A DNA stretch of 64,000 nucleotides from BOG-224 sp963783505 (lineage in GTDB: Bacteria > Acidobacteriota > Terriglobia > Bryobacterales > Bryobacteraceae), in contig CAWAOP010000017.1 in NCBI GenBank assembly GCA_963783505.1, positions 186,001 through 250,000 of the forward strand, written 5' to 3'. The notes beneath the pieces are model-generated. The model was not told the DNA's origin and made no database searches. It was given only the letters and a program-made list of their open reading frames with translations. This document shows positions 8,450 to 18,456 of this stretch, piece by piece (position 1 is the stretch's first letter; the number at the start of each line of letters is the position of its first letter). The translations under genes and the position numbers were made by a program.

Positions 8450-10306
8450 ATGCCGTTTCGCGAAGATTTACTCAATCCTATTCCCGGCGCTAATCCGAGC
8501 GGGGTCAACCTCCGCTACGATCCGATCACGGACAAGGTGAAGGAGGCGCGCCGCGAAGAGGCGGAGTTGCCGCAGGGGGTCTGGAAGACCGCCGTCAAAA
8601 CGGCGGATTTCGCCCAGGTGATCAAGCTGGCCGGTGAAGCGCTGGCCAGCAAGGGCAAAGACCTCCAACTGGCGGTCTGGCTGGTGGACGCCCACGTGCG
8701 GCGCGAGGGCTTCGCCGCGCTGGCGCCGGGCTTCCGTTTCCTCTCCGGCCTGCTCGACCAGTTCTGGGACACGATCTATCCCGAAATCGAGGACGGCGAT
8801 CTCGAGGTCCGCTCGGCGGTGCTGGAATGGCTGGGGATCAATCTGCCGCAGCCGCTCCGCGCCCTCCCCCTCACCGTCAACAAGTTCTCCTGGATCCAGT
8901 ACACGGATTCCAAGAAGGTCGGATACGAAAGCGAGGCCGTCACCAGCGACAAGAAGACACAGCGGCAGGCGCTGATCGACGAAGGCAAGATCACGCCGGA
9001 GGAGTTCGATCAGGCAATCTCCGAGACTCCCAAAGAGTTTCACGAGAAGCTTCAGGCGACGCTCGATGAATCGCTGGAAGCCCTGACTGCGCTGATCGAG
9101 CTGTGCGACGCCAAATTCGGCGATGTCTCGCCGAGCTTCGTCAAGACCCGCGGCGCGCTGGAAGAGATCCAGCGCCTGGTGCACGGATGGGTCGACAAGA
9201 AAGGGGGCCCCACCCAGGCGGCGCCGCCGGAACCCGTGGCGGTGGCAGCGCCGGCGGCCGCCTATGCCGCATCCGCGCCGGCGGCCGCTTATGCCGCAGC
9301 CTCGGCGACGCCCCCCGCCGCGAGCGGTATCGAGCCGGCCAGTATAGAGGACGCCGCGGTGCGCCTGGCCGCCATCGCGCGCTACCTTCGCGGGCTGGAT
9401 GTCTACGCCATTGCGCCGTACCTGATCCTGCGCGGCTTCCGCTGGGGTGAAATCCGTTATAACGGGCCCGCCGTTGACGCAAACATGCTGGAGGGGCCTC
9501 CGCTGGAAATCCGCAAACAGCTCAAAGCGGCCGCGGCCGCGGCCGACTGGGACAAGGTGCTGGAGACCACCGAGGCCGCCATGGAGTTGCCCTGTGGGCG
9601 CGGATGGCTCGACCTCCAACGCTATACCGTTCAGGCGCTCGAAAACAAAGGCGACTGGTTCAAGTTCGTCGCCGATGGCGTGCGCACTTCGCTGCGCGGG
9701 CTCTTGCAGGATTTGCCGGGGCTGCCGGCCATGAGCCTGCTTGACGACACGCCGGCGGCTAACGCGGAGACCCTGGCGTGGATTCGCGAGCAGGTCCTGC
9801 CGGCGCCGGATGGCAGTGTGGCGGCTGCGCCCCGTCCGCCGGCGGCAACGCCGGCCGCGCCGCCGGAGCCCGCGCCCGTTCCAATCGAGGAGAAGCCGCC
9901 GTCAATGGAGCAGGAGCCTGCCGGCGAGGCGCGCGAAGCGGACCCGTTCGATGCGGCGCTCGAAACCGCGCAGAGCGGGCGGCTGGAGGAGGCGATTGAG
10001 GTCCTGACCGCCGAACTGAAGCGCGCGCGTAGCGGGCGGGGCCGGTTCCTGCGCCGGATGCAGCTCGCGCATCTCTTAATGGCGGGCGGGCGCGAACAGA
10101 TCGCATTTCCCATCCTGCAGGCGCTGGCCGAGGAAATCGACCGGCGCGGGCTGGAGGATTGGGAGGCCGGGGAGGTGCTGGCGCATCCGCTGGCCTTACT
10201 ATGGAGGTGCGCCGGCTCGCTCGCTGGGGATGAAGAGCGGAGGAAAACCGTTTACGCTCGAATCTGCCGGCTCGATCCTCACAAAGCGCTGCGCTGTCTG
10301 GAGTGA
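8450..10306 (+). CDS. tssA: T6SS baseplate cap protein TssA (ImpA)
   Basis: A 618-aa protein beginning with an ImpA_N domain (LLNPIPGANPSGVNLRYDP at about residues 7-25, then LQLAVWLVDAHVRREGF). TssA binds the baseplate and membrane complex and primes tube-sheath polymerisation. A flexible Ala/Pro-rich linker around residues 255-285 is followed by AARLAAIARYLRGLDVYAIAPYLILRGF-type sequence, and another Ala/Pro linker near 460-490 precedes a helical C-terminal part. The length is on the large side for the family. It begins 3 bases after tagJ and overlaps the possible GTG start of tssE. Confidence 0.9.
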   Translation: MPFREDLLNPIPGANPSGVNLRYDPITDKVKEARREEAELPQGVWKTAVKTADFAQVIKLAGEALASKGKDLQLAVWLVDAHVRREGFAALAPGFRFLSGLLDQFWDTIYPEIEDGDLEVRSAVLEWLGINLPQPLRALPLTVNKFSWIQYTDSKKVGYESEAVTSDKKTQRQALIDEGKITPEEFDQAISETPKEFHEKLQATLDESLEALTALIELCDAKFGDVSPSFVKTRGALEEIQRLVHGWVDKKGGPTQAAPPEPVAVAAPAAAYAASAPAAAYAAASATPPAASGIEPASIEDAAVRLAAIARYLRGLDVYAIAPYLILRGFRWGEIRYNGPAVDANMLEGPPLEIRKQLKAAAAAADWDKVLETTEAAMELPCGRGWLDLQRYTVQALENKGDWFKFVADGVRTSLRGLLQDLPGLPAMSLLDDTPAANAETLAWIREQVLPAPDGSVAAAPRPPAATPAAPPEPAPVPIEEKPPSMEQEPAGEAREADPFDAALETAQSGRLEEAIEVLTAELKRARSGRGRFLRRMQLAHLLMAGGREQIAFPILQALAEEIDRRGLEDWEAGEVLAHPLALLWRCAGSLAGDEERRKTVYARICRLDPHKALRCLE

Positions 10307-10308
10307 GC

Positions 10309-10791
10309 ATGCCCCTGGAACCCGAGGTCACGGTGCAACCGCCGCTGCTCGACCGGCTGGTCGATTTGGACCGCACGGCCGCGGCGGACCCGCCGCAATC
10401 GCGCTCGGCGGCCGTCCGAGCCTTGAGGGACGCGCTGCGGCGCGACCTCGAGTGGCTGCTGAACACGCGCCGCACTGCGCTCGAGATTCCCAAGTCGTAC
10501 TCCGAGCTTCGCGAATCCGTGTTCAACTACGGGCTGCCGGACATCACCAACTATCCGGTTCGGAACAAGGGCGAGGCGGACAGCCTCCTGCAGATGCTGG
10601 AGAAGACCATCGCAACCTTTGAGCCGCGGCTGGTGCAGGTGAAGGTCTATGCCCGCGACCCGTTCACCCGGTCGGAACGGACGATGCATTTCCACATCGA
10701 GGCGCTGCTGCTGGTGGATCCGGCCCCCGAGGCCGTCTCTTTCGACACGGTGGTGAGCCTCGACCGTGGGGCCTGCGAGGTGAACGCCTAG
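10309..10791 (+). CDS. tssE: T6SS baseplate wedge protein TssE (gp25-like)
   Basis: A 160-aa protein with the lysozyme-like gp25 fold signature: AVRALRDALRRDLEWLLNTRR, then ESVFNYGLPDITNY and a C-terminal strand MHFHIEALLLVDP. TssE is a wedge component of the T6SS baseplate and nucleates sheath polymerisation. The ATG at 10309 has GGAG just upstream; a GTG at 10303 is an alternative that would overlap the tssA stop. The stop TAG overlaps the GTG start of tssF by one base. Confidence 0.92.
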   Translation: MPLEPEVTVQPPLLDRLVDLDRTAAADPPQSRSAAVRALRDALRRDLEWLLNTRRTALEIPKSYSELRESVFNYGLPDITNYPVRNKGEADSLLQMLEKTIATFEPRLVQVKVYARDPFTRSERTMHFHIEALLLVDPAPEAVSFDTVVSLDRGACEVNA

Positions 10792-12635
10792 TGCCGCGGG
10801 ATGAGCTGCTCACCTATTACGAGAACGAGCTGAGCTTCCTGCGGCGGATGGGCGCCGAATTCGCCGAGAAGTACCCGAAGATCGCCTCGCGGCTGGTGCT
10901 GGAGCCGAATAAGTGCGAGGACCCGCACGTGGAGAGGCTGCTGGAAGGCGTGGCGCTGCTGGCGGCGCGGGTGCATCTGAAGATCGACGACGAGTTCCCG
11001 GAAATCGTCGAGGCCCTGCTGCACCTCTTGTTTCCGCACTATCTCCGCCCGATTCCGTCCATGTCGATTGCGGAGTTTCAGATGGACCCCGGGCAGGTGG
11101 AGCCTGAAACCGGCTTGAAGGTCGAGAGGGGCTCCGTTCTGGCGTCCCGCCCGGTAGCAGGGGCGCCTTGCCGCTTCCGGACCACCAGCGATGTCACTTT
11201 CTGGCCAGTGGAAGTACGCGCGGTTGAATGGATGCCGGCCGACCGTCTGAACGCCGCTGGCCGGATCTCCGACTCGGTGGGGGCGCTGCGCCTGGAACTG
11301 CGGTGTCAGGGCGAACTGACCTTTGCCAAGACCGCCCTCAACTCGCTTCGCTTCTACCTCGACGGAGAGAGCGCGCTGGTGTACACGTTGTACGAGCTCC
11401 TGGGGCAGAACTGTCTCGATATCCTGGTTCGGGATATTTCTCCCAAGGCTAAGGCGCAGGCCATCACTCTACCAGCCGACTTCATCCGCCCCGCCGGTTT
11501 CGGCGAGAACGAATCGATGTTGCCCTATCACGGGCGATCCTTCGCTGGCTTCCAGTTGCTGCAGGAATACTTCTATTTTCCGCACAAGTTTTTCTTCGTG
11601 GATCTCTTCGGCTTCGACCGTATTCGCGCGGCCGGATTCGGAAGCCGAATTGAAGTCGTTTTTCCGATTTCGTCCTTTGAATTGGCGGACAGGCGTCAGG
11701 TCCTGGAAACGCAGGTAAGCGCCCGCACGTTCCGTCTCAACTGCGCCCCGATCGTCAATCTGTTTCCGCACACCGCCGAGCCGATTACGCTGGACCACTT
11801 GCGCTATGAGTACCCGGTGATCCCGGATGTGAGCCGCCGGACGGCTCTGGAGGTTTTCTCCATCGAGAGTGTTTTGGCCGCCAAGTCCGGGTCCGATCAG
11901 GTGCGCCAACTGGAGCCGCTGTACTCCTTCCGGCACGGCGCGGTGAATCGTGCGGGCGAGGCATTTTGGTTCGCCAAGAGGACCGGTTCGATGCTGCGCA
12001 ACGACCAGGGAACCGACATAAGGCTGGTGCTGGCGAACGGGGCTGGCGGCTCGGCTTTGCCCGATGCCGACACGCTGACAGTGCGAACGCTCTGCACCAA
12101 TCGCGATCTGCCGGCGAGGCTGCCTTTTGGAAGCGAAAACGGAGATTTCACCCTGGAATCGGCCGCTCCCGTCAAGCGGATCGTCGCAGTGGTCAAGCCC
12201 ACGCCGACCATCCGGCCGCCGCTGCGGCGCAATCTCCAGTGGCGGTTGCTGTCGCAGCTTTCGCTGAACTACCTGTCGCTGGTCGCCGACGGGCTGGAGG
12301 CTTTCCAGGAGATCCTGCGGCTCTACAACTTCGGCGAGTCCGCGCACGTCGATAAACAGGTCAACGGATTAGTGCGACTCGACAGCAGGCCGCACTTCGC
12401 CCCGGTCTCCAGCGAGAACGCGCTGTTCTTCGCCCGCGGTACGCGCGTGGAAATGGAATTCGACGAGGATCTATTTGTCGGTGGCGGCGTGTACCTCTTC
12501 TCGGCGGTGCTCGACCATTTCCTCGGCTTATACGTATCGCTCAACAGTTTTGTGCAGTTGCTTGTCAGGTCGCGTCAAAGGAGGGAGATTCTGAAACTGT
12601 GGCCACCACGGGCGGGACGCCGAATTCTGATTTGA
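10791..12635 (+). CDS. tssF: T6SS baseplate protein TssF (VasA/ImpG)
   Basis: A 614-aa protein opening with the hallmark LLTYYENELSFLRRMGAEFA and, about 35 residues on, DPHVERLLEGVALLAARV and LLHLLFPHYLRPIPS. TssF with TssG and TssE forms the baseplate wedge. The start is the GTG at 10791, within the sequence TAGTG, so it shares one base with the tssE stop. The 3' end overlaps tssG by 37 bases, and the tssG ribosome-binding site (AAAGGAGG) lies inside its coding sequence. Confidence 0.94.
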   Translation: MPRDELLTYYENELSFLRRMGAEFAEKYPKIASRLVLEPNKCEDPHVERLLEGVALLAARVHLKIDDEFPEIVEALLHLLFPHYLRPIPSMSIAEFQMDPGQVEPETGLKVERGSVLASRPVAGAPCRFRTTSDVTFWPVEVRAVEWMPADRLNAAGRISDSVGALRLELRCQGELTFAKTALNSLRFYLDGESALVYTLYELLGQNCLDILVRDISPKAKAQAITLPADFIRPAGFGENESMLPYHGRSFAGFQLLQEYFYFPHKFFFVDLFGFDRIRAAGFGSRIEVVFPISSFELADRRQVLETQVSARTFRLNCAPIVNLFPHTAEPITLDHLRYEYPVIPDVSRRTALEVFSIESVLAAKSGSDQVRQLEPLYSFRHGAVNRAGEAFWFAKRTGSMLRNDQGTDIRLVLANGAGGSALPDADTLTVRTLCTNRDLPARLPFGSENGDFTLESAAPVKRIVAVVKPTPTIRPPLRRNLQWRLLSQLSLNYLSLVADGLEAFQEILRLYNFGESAHVDKQVNGLVRLDSRPHFAPVSSENALFFARGTRVEMEFDEDLFVGGGVYLFSAVLDHFLGLYVSLNSFVQLLVRSRQRREILKLWPPRAGRRILI

Positions 12636-13633
12636 CCCGAGCCAAATTGCCCCGGTTGCTGGTGGATGAGCCCTACCGCTTCGCATTCTTCCAGGCGGTT
12701 CGGCTGATCCAGCGCCTGGCCCCGGGCCCGGCGCGCCTCGGCGGCTATGGGAGTCCTTCAGGCGAGGCAGTCCGTTTCCGCGCCCACCAGTCCCTGGCGT
12801 TTCCGGCCAGCGAGATTCAATCGCTGGCGTTTCCGCCCGAACGTCCGCCGGAGATGACAGTAAACTTCATGGGCCTGACCGGACCGGAAGGGGTCTTGCC
12901 GATCTTGTACACCGACTTCGTCCGCGAGCGCATTCGCGTGCGGGATACGGCCCTGGCTGACTTCCTCGATATTTTCAACCACCGGCTGCTCTCGCTCTTT
13001 TATTTGGCATGGGAGAAGTACCGGCCCGCGATCGGCTTCGAACAGGGCGCGACCGATCCATTCTGCGAGTATCTGTATTGCCTGCTCGGACTCGGAACGC
13101 CCGGTCTGCGCGGGCGGCGCGAGATCCCCGACGAAAGTCTGCTCTTCAGCGGTGGACTCCTGATGATGCACACGCGGCCCGCACTGGTGCTGGAAGAAGT
13201 GCTGGGCGGCTATTTCGGAGCGCCCGCCGAGGTCGAGCAGTTCGCCGGCGCCTGGCAGCGGCTGGATGAGGATGCTCTGTGCCGCCTCGGCCACGAACGG
13301 GGCAGCGCCTCCCTGGGAGTGGGAGCCGTCGTCGGGGACGAGATCTGGAGCGCGCAATCGGGCATCCGGATCCGGCTCGGTCCTTTGACGCTGGCGCAAT
13401 ATCGGGCCTTCCTGCCGGGCGGCGACGCGCACCACCAGTTGCGGGCCTGGGTTTCGTATTTCGGCGGACTGGAATTCGATGTAGAACTCCAGTTGATACT
13501 CCGGCGTCAGGAGGTTCCGTCGTGCAAACTGGCGGGAGACGAGCGGCAAGGCCCCCGGCTGGGCTGGACGAGTTGGTTGAATAACCAACCGTTCGACCGC
13601 GATCCCGCCGACTTAGTCTTCGAATTACATTGA
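12599..13633 (+). CDS. tssG: T6SS baseplate protein TssG (VasB/ImpH)
   Basis: A 344-aa protein with conserved EPYRFAFFQAVRLIQRL (about residues 24-40), VNFMGLTGPEGVLP (about 85-98) and ALADFLDIFNHRLLSLFYLAWEKYRP. TssG is the clamp-like partner that holds two TssF copies in each baseplate wedge. The start is a GTG at 12599 with a strong but rather distant AAAGGAGG. It overlaps tssF by 37 bases and ends 53 bases before clpV. Confidence 0.93.
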   Translation: MATTGGTPNSDLTRAKLPRLLVDEPYRFAFFQAVRLIQRLAPGPARLGGYGSPSGEAVRFRAHQSLAFPASEIQSLAFPPERPPEMTVNFMGLTGPEGVLPILYTDFVRERIRVRDTALADFLDIFNHRLLSLFYLAWEKYRPAIGFEQGATDPFCEYLYCLLGLGTPGLRGRREIPDESLLFSGGLLMMHTRPALVLEEVLGGYFGAPAEVEQFAGAWQRLDEDALCRLGHERGSASLGVGAVVGDEIWSAQSGIRIRLGPLTLAQYRAFLPGGDAHHQLRAWVSYFGGLEFDVELQLILRRQEVPSCKLAGDERQGPRLGWTSWLNNQPFDRDPADLVFELH

Positions 13634-13686
13634 CTGACTCGGTGGTATGCCGGGCATCTCCGGATTCCCGGCGGAAAGGATAAGAA

Positions 13687-16407
13687 GTGGCTCAGAATCT
13701 AAAGTCCCTGATCGCCAAGCTAAATGATCCGACGCGAGCCGCCATGGAGGCTGCCGCCGGACTTTGTCTCTCGCGAACCCATTACGATGTCGAGATCGAG
13801 CACTATTTGATGAAATTGCTGGATACCGCTGACGGCGATTTCCCGAGAATCCTTAAACAATTCGAGGTCGATAAGTCGCGCCTGGCGGGTGAGTTATCAC
13901 GCAGCCTGGACAAATTGAAGACGGGCAACGCGCGTACGCCCGCATTTAGTCCCACGATAGTCAAGATGCTGAGCGAGGCGTGGTCAATCGGGTCACTCGA
14001 CTATGGAGCGAGCCGGATCCGCTCGGGATTCACCATCCTGGCGCTGCTGACCGAGGACGGTCTTTTCCGGATCGTCCGCGATGTCAGCCGCGAGATGCAG
14101 AAGATCGAGCCCGATGCCCTGCGCAAGCAATTCGCGGCGTTGGTGGCGGGATCGCCGGAAGACGAGGAGGCGGAAGCGCCCGCCGCAATCGCACCGGGAG
14201 CCCCGCGCAAGCCCGGAAAGACACAGCACCTGGACCAGTTCACCATCGATCTGACGGCGAACGCGAGGGCTGGGAAGATCGATCCGGTGCTGGGCCGCGA
14301 TTTTGAAATCCGCCAGCTTATCGATATCCTGACCCGCCGGCGCCAGAACAACCCCATCCTGACCGGCGAGGCGGGCGTGGGCAAGTCGGCGGTCGTGGAG
14401 GGCTTCGCCACGCGCATCGCGCAGGGCGACGTCCCGCCTCCGCTGCGCAACGTCACCATCCGCACGCTGGACTTGGCGCTGCTGCAGGCGGGCGCGGGAA
14501 TCAAGGGTGAATTCGAGAACCGGCTGAAAGGGCTGATCGAGGAGGTCAAGTCCTCTCCGTCGCCCATTATCCTGTTCATCGACGAAGCGCACACCATGAT
14601 CGGCGCCGGCGGCGCCGCCGGGCAGAATGACGCTGCCAACCTGCTGAAGCCGGCCCTGGCGCGCGGGGAATTGCGAACGATCGCCGCGACCACCTGGAGC
14701 GAGTACAAGAAGTACTTCGAGAAAGACGCCGCCCTGGCGCGGCGGTTCCAGGTGGTGAAAGTGGATGAGCCCACCGAGGAGAAATGCGAGGTGATGCTGC
14801 GCGGGACGGTCCCGGCGCTCGAGAAGCATCACAACGTGCGCATTCTCGATGAAGCGCTGAACGCCGCCGTGCGGCTCTCGCACCGCTACTTGCCCGATCG
14901 GCAGCTTCCGGACAAGGCGATCAGCGTGCTCGATACGGCCTGCGCGCGCCTCGCCCTGGGGCAGGGCGCCACACCGCCGGCGGTGGAGAACGCCATGCGG
15001 CGGCTGGACGATCTGGACGTACAGAAGCGGGTGCTGGAGCGCGAGGCCGCCGTGGGCGCGGACCACGCCGAGAGGCTGGAGAAGATTGCGGCCGAGCGCG
15101 CCAAGACGGAAGCGGAGTTGGAGGAACTAAAGGTACGCTGGGGCAAGGAGGCCGCCCTGGTCAAGGAGATCCGGGAGGTACGCGCGCAACTTGAAGGAGG
15201 GACGGCCCCGCCGGCGCAGGCGATCGCCGCCGCTACGGCCGCCTCCGCCGCGCCCACCGCCGCCGCACCGGCAGCGGAAGCGCTCCCATCCTCGGCGACC
15301 GCTCCGCAGCCCGCTCCCGATCCCGCAGCTTTGAGGGCGAAGCTGGTGGAGCTGAACGCCGAACTGGATCGAGTGCAGGGCGATTCGCCCATGATCCGCG
15401 TGTGCGTGGACAGCCAGATTGTTGGCGGCGTGATCTCGGCCTGGACCGGCATCCCGGTCGGCAAGATGCTGAAGGACGAAGTGGAGACGGTGCTGACCAT
15501 GGACGCTCATCTGCGAAAGCGCGTCATCGGGCAGGACTTTGGATTGGGGGCGATCAGCGAGCGCATTCGGACTTCCAAAGCGAACCTGGAAGATCCGAGC
15601 AAACCGATCGGCGTGTTCCTTCTGGTGGGGCCGAGCGGCGTTGGCAAGACCGAGACTGCGCTGGCTCTGGCCGATCTGCTTTACGGCGGCGAGCGCAACT
15701 TGATTAGCATCAACATGTCGGAATTCCAGGAAGCCCACACGGTTTCCACATTGAAGGGTTCGCCTCCCGGATACGTGGGATACGGCGAAGGCGGCGTCCT
15801 CACCGAGGCCGTCCGCCGGCGGCCCTATTCGGTGGTTCTGCTGGACGAAGTCGAGAAGGCGCATCCGGATGTGCTGGAGCTCTTCTTCCAGGTGTTCGAC
15901 AAAGGCATCATGGAGGATAGCGAGGGCCGGGAGATCGACTTCAAGAACACCATTATCATTCTCACTTCGAACGCGGCTACCGACACCTTCATGAAGCTGA
16001 CAGCGGATCCGGAGACCGCCCCAGGTCCGGAGGCTCTGGTTAAGGCGCTCAAACCGGAGCTGAATAAGATTTTCAAACCTGCCTTCCTGGGCCGGTTGGT
16101 GATCATCCCCTATTACCCGGTGCGCGACGAGACCTTGAAGAAGATCGTCGTTCTGAAGCTGGGAAAGATCCAGCGCCGGCTCAAGGAGAGCCACAAGATC
16201 GACTTGACTTTCGATCCGGAGGTGATAGAGGAGATCGCCAGGCGCTGCACCGAAGTGGAAAGCGGTGCTCGCAATGTCGACAACATCCTGACCAACACTC
16301 TGCTGCCCGCGATTTCCCGGCAGATTCTCTCTCGCATCGCGCAACAGGAACGAATCGATTCCATCCATACGTCGGTCAGCGCGGACGGGACGTTCGCCTA
16401 CAGCTAG
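13687..16407 (+). CDS. clpV: T6SS sheath-disassembling AAA+ ATPase ClpV (TssH)
   Basis: A 906-aa Clp/Hsp100-type ATPase. An N-terminal Clp_N domain (about residues 1-150) is followed by AAA module 1 with Walker A GEAGVGKSA at about 226 and Walker B IILFIDEAHT near 296. A middle domain is interrupted by an Ala/Pro-rich insert (about 500-545). AAA module 2 has Walker A GPSGVGKTE at about 648 and VVLLDEVEKAHPD. ClpV refolds and recycles contracted TssBC sheaths. The GTG start has GGAAAGGA upstream. The Ala/Pro insert in the middle region is longer than I expect for the family. vgrG follows after 13 bases. Confidence 0.95.
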   Translation: MAQNLKSLIAKLNDPTRAAMEAAAGLCLSRTHYDVEIEHYLMKLLDTADGDFPRILKQFEVDKSRLAGELSRSLDKLKTGNARTPAFSPTIVKMLSEAWSIGSLDYGASRIRSGFTILALLTEDGLFRIVRDVSREMQKIEPDALRKQFAALVAGSPEDEEAEAPAAIAPGAPRKPGKTQHLDQFTIDLTANARAGKIDPVLGRDFEIRQLIDILTRRRQNNPILTGEAGVGKSAVVEGFATRIAQGDVPPPLRNVTIRTLDLALLQAGAGIKGEFENRLKGLIEEVKSSPSPIILFIDEAHTMIGAGGAAGQNDAANLLKPALARGELRTIAATTWSEYKKYFEKDAALARRFQVVKVDEPTEEKCEVMLRGTVPALEKHHNVRILDEALNAAVRLSHRYLPDRQLPDKAISVLDTACARLALGQGATPPAVENAMRRLDDLDVQKRVLEREAAVGADHAERLEKIAAERAKTEAELEELKVRWGKEAALVKEIREVRAQLEGGTAPPAQAIAAATAASAAPTAAAPAAEALPSSATAPQPAPDPAALRAKLVELNAELDRVQGDSPMIRVCVDSQIVGGVISAWTGIPVGKMLKDEVETVLTMDAHLRKRVIGQDFGLGAISERIRTSKANLEDPSKPIGVFLLVGPSGVGKTETALALADLLYGGERNLISINMSEFQEAHTVSTLKGSPPGYVGYGEGGVLTEAVRRRPYSVVLLDEVEKAHPDVLELFFQVFDKGIMEDSEGREIDFKNTIIILTSNAATDTFMKLTADPETAPGPEALVKALKPELNKIFKPAFLGRLVIIPYYPVRDETLKKIVVLKLGKIQRRLKESHKIDLTFDPEVIEEIARRCTEVESGARNVDNILTNTLLPAISRQILSRIAQQERIDSIHTSVSADGTFAYS

Positions 16408-16420
16408 AAAGGAGATCTCG

Positions 16421-18454
16421 GTGCCAATCCAGACCGCCTGGCCTATCACGCTCGAAACGCCGCTGGGCGCGGACGTCCTGTTGCCGGAGGGGTTTCTTGC
16501 CTCCGAAGGCGTATCGCGGGCCTTCAGTGTGCAGATCGAAGCTACCTGCGACGACTCGAAGAAAGTGCAGTTCGATAAGATCCTCGGACAGAGCGTGACT
16601 TTGGAAGTCAAGATCCCAGGCGGTCCCCCACGGGTCTGGAACGGCATCGTGAACCGCTTCGTGCAGGGCGATCGCACCGACGAAGCTACGGCCTACACGC
16701 TGCACGTGGTCCCCAAACTCTGGCTGCTTACGCGCGTCACCCGAAGCCGCATCTATCAGCAGAAGAGCGTGCCCGATATCATCAAGGATGCGCTCTCGGG
16801 GACCGATTTCTCGCTCCAGTTGCAGGGTACGTACCAGCCCCGAAACTACTGCGTCCAATACCGCGAGACCGACTTCAATTTCGTTTCGCGGTTGATGGAA
16901 GAAGAAGGAATCTTCTATTTCTTCAAACACTCGTCCGGCAATCACCAGATGATCGTGGCCGATTCGCCGGCCGCCCATCCCGACTTGCCAGGGGGCAGCA
17001 CATTGCTCTACGACGAGGCGCGGGGCGGCACGCGCACGGAAGACCGCATTCACAATTGGCAGAAGAGCCAGGAAATTCGATCCGCGAAGACGACGCTGCG
17101 GGACCACTGCTTCGAACTGCCCGACAAAAGCCTGGAGGCGGACAAGACCGCGCAGGAAGACGTGGTGGTTGGTTCAACCACGATGAAGCTGAAACTGCCC
17201 GTCGCGGCTTCTTTCGAGCAGTACGACTATCCAGGCGGTTACGCCAAGCGTTTCGACGGCGTTACGCCGGGCGGCGGTGACTCGCCTTCCGACGTACAGG
17301 AGATTTTCACCGACAACAAACGAACTGTAGAAATCCGGATGCAGGCCGAGACCGGCGAAGGCTTGTCGTTTCTAGCCGAGAGCAACTGTCGCCAGGTTGT
17401 CTCCGGTCACAAATTTGTTTTCAGCGACCATTTCTCGGACTCCGCCGAGGGCAAGAAGTTCATCGTCGTGGCGGCGGAGCATTCCGCCAGCCATCCGACG
17501 GCGACGCAACGCGACGGGCAGTCGTTCGAGTATTCCAATCGATTCGCTTGCATGCCTCTGGAGATCCCCTACCGTCCTCCCCGCACGACGCCGACGCCGG
17601 TGGTGCGGGGGGCGCAGACGGCGGTCGTCGTCGGCCCCAGTGGCGAGGAGATCTTCACGGATAAGTACGGGCGCGTGAAGGTCCAATTCCACTGGGATCG
17701 CGCCGGGCAGAATGACGCCAAGAGCTCCTGCTGGCTGCGCGTGGCCACGCCTTGGGCCGGCAAGCAGTGGGGCATGGTTCATATTCCACGGGTGGGACAA
17801 GAGGTGCTGGTGGATTTCCTGGAAGGCGATCCCGACAGACCCATCATCGTGGGTAGCGTCTACAACGCCCAGCAGATGCCGCCCTACGCGCTGCCAGCGA
17901 ACAAGACTCAGAGCGGGATCAAGAGCCGCAGTTCCAAAGACGGCGGAGAAGACAACTTCAACGAGATCCGTTTCGAGGACAAGAAAGGGAAAGAACAGGT
18001 TTTCGTTCACGCGGAAAAGGACCTGCTTACCGAAGTCGAGAATGACGAGACGCGCGACGTCGGCCATGATCGCACCACGACGGTCAAAAACGACGAGACT
18101 AAGACAGTCAAAGAAGGCAACGAGACGATTACGATCTCGCAAGGCAATCAATCGACCACAATTTCCCAGGGCAACCAGTCGCTGGAGATCAAGATGGGCA
18201 ATCAGACCATCGCCATCAAAATGGGCAACCAGAGCACCAAGCTCGATTTGGGGCAGAGCGAGACCGAAGCGATGCAGTCCATTGAGTTGAAGGTCGGCCA
18301 GAGCAGCGTGAAACTCGATCAAACGGGAGTCACGATCAAGGGGATGATGATCGACATCCAGGGACAGATTCAGGTGCAAGTCAAGGGCATGATGACGCAG
18401 GTCAACGGTGACGCCATGCTGGTGGCCAAAGGCGGCATCGTGATGATCAATTGA
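16421..18454 (+). CDS. vgrG: T6SS spike protein VgrG (TssI)
   Basis: A 677-aa protein with the gp27-like part (residues about 1-370, including YQQKSVPDIIKDAL and NYCVQYRETDFNFVSRLMEE) and the gp5-like OB fold with TDKYGRVKVQFHWDR (about 412-426) and GMVHIPRVGQEVLVDFLEGD. The C-terminus is a needle of short repeats with GNxT/S cores (ITISQGNQSTTISQGNQS and so on) and ends at GGIVMIN, so there is no extra effector domain. The trimer with a PAAR tip punctures target cells. GTG start with AAAGGAG. The next gene begins within a few bases. Confidence 0.96.
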   Translation: MPIQTAWPITLETPLGADVLLPEGFLASEGVSRAFSVQIEATCDDSKKVQFDKILGQSVTLEVKIPGGPPRVWNGIVNRFVQGDRTDEATAYTLHVVPKLWLLTRVTRSRIYQQKSVPDIIKDALSGTDFSLQLQGTYQPRNYCVQYRETDFNFVSRLMEEEGIFYFFKHSSGNHQMIVADSPAAHPDLPGGSTLLYDEARGGTRTEDRIHNWQKSQEIRSAKTTLRDHCFELPDKSLEADKTAQEDVVVGSTTMKLKLPVAASFEQYDYPGGYAKRFDGVTPGGGDSPSDVQEIFTDNKRTVEIRMQAETGEGLSFLAESNCRQVVSGHKFVFSDHFSDSAEGKKFIVVAAEHSASHPTATQRDGQSFEYSNRFACMPLEIPYRPPRTTPTPVVRGAQTAVVVGPSGEEIFTDKYGRVKVQFHWDRAGQNDAKSSCWLRVATPWAGKQWGMVHIPRVGQEVLVDFLEGDPDRPIIVGSVYNAQQMPPYALPANKTQSGIKSRSSKDGGEDNFNEIRFEDKKGKEQVFVHAEKDLLTEVENDETRDVGHDRTTTVKNDETKTVKEGNETITISQGNQSTTISQGNQSLEIKMGNQTIAIKMGNQSTKLDLGQSETEAMQSIELKVGQSSVKLDQTGVTIKGMMIDIQGQIQVQVKGMMTQVNGDAMLVAKGGIVMIN

Positions 18455-18456
18455 CC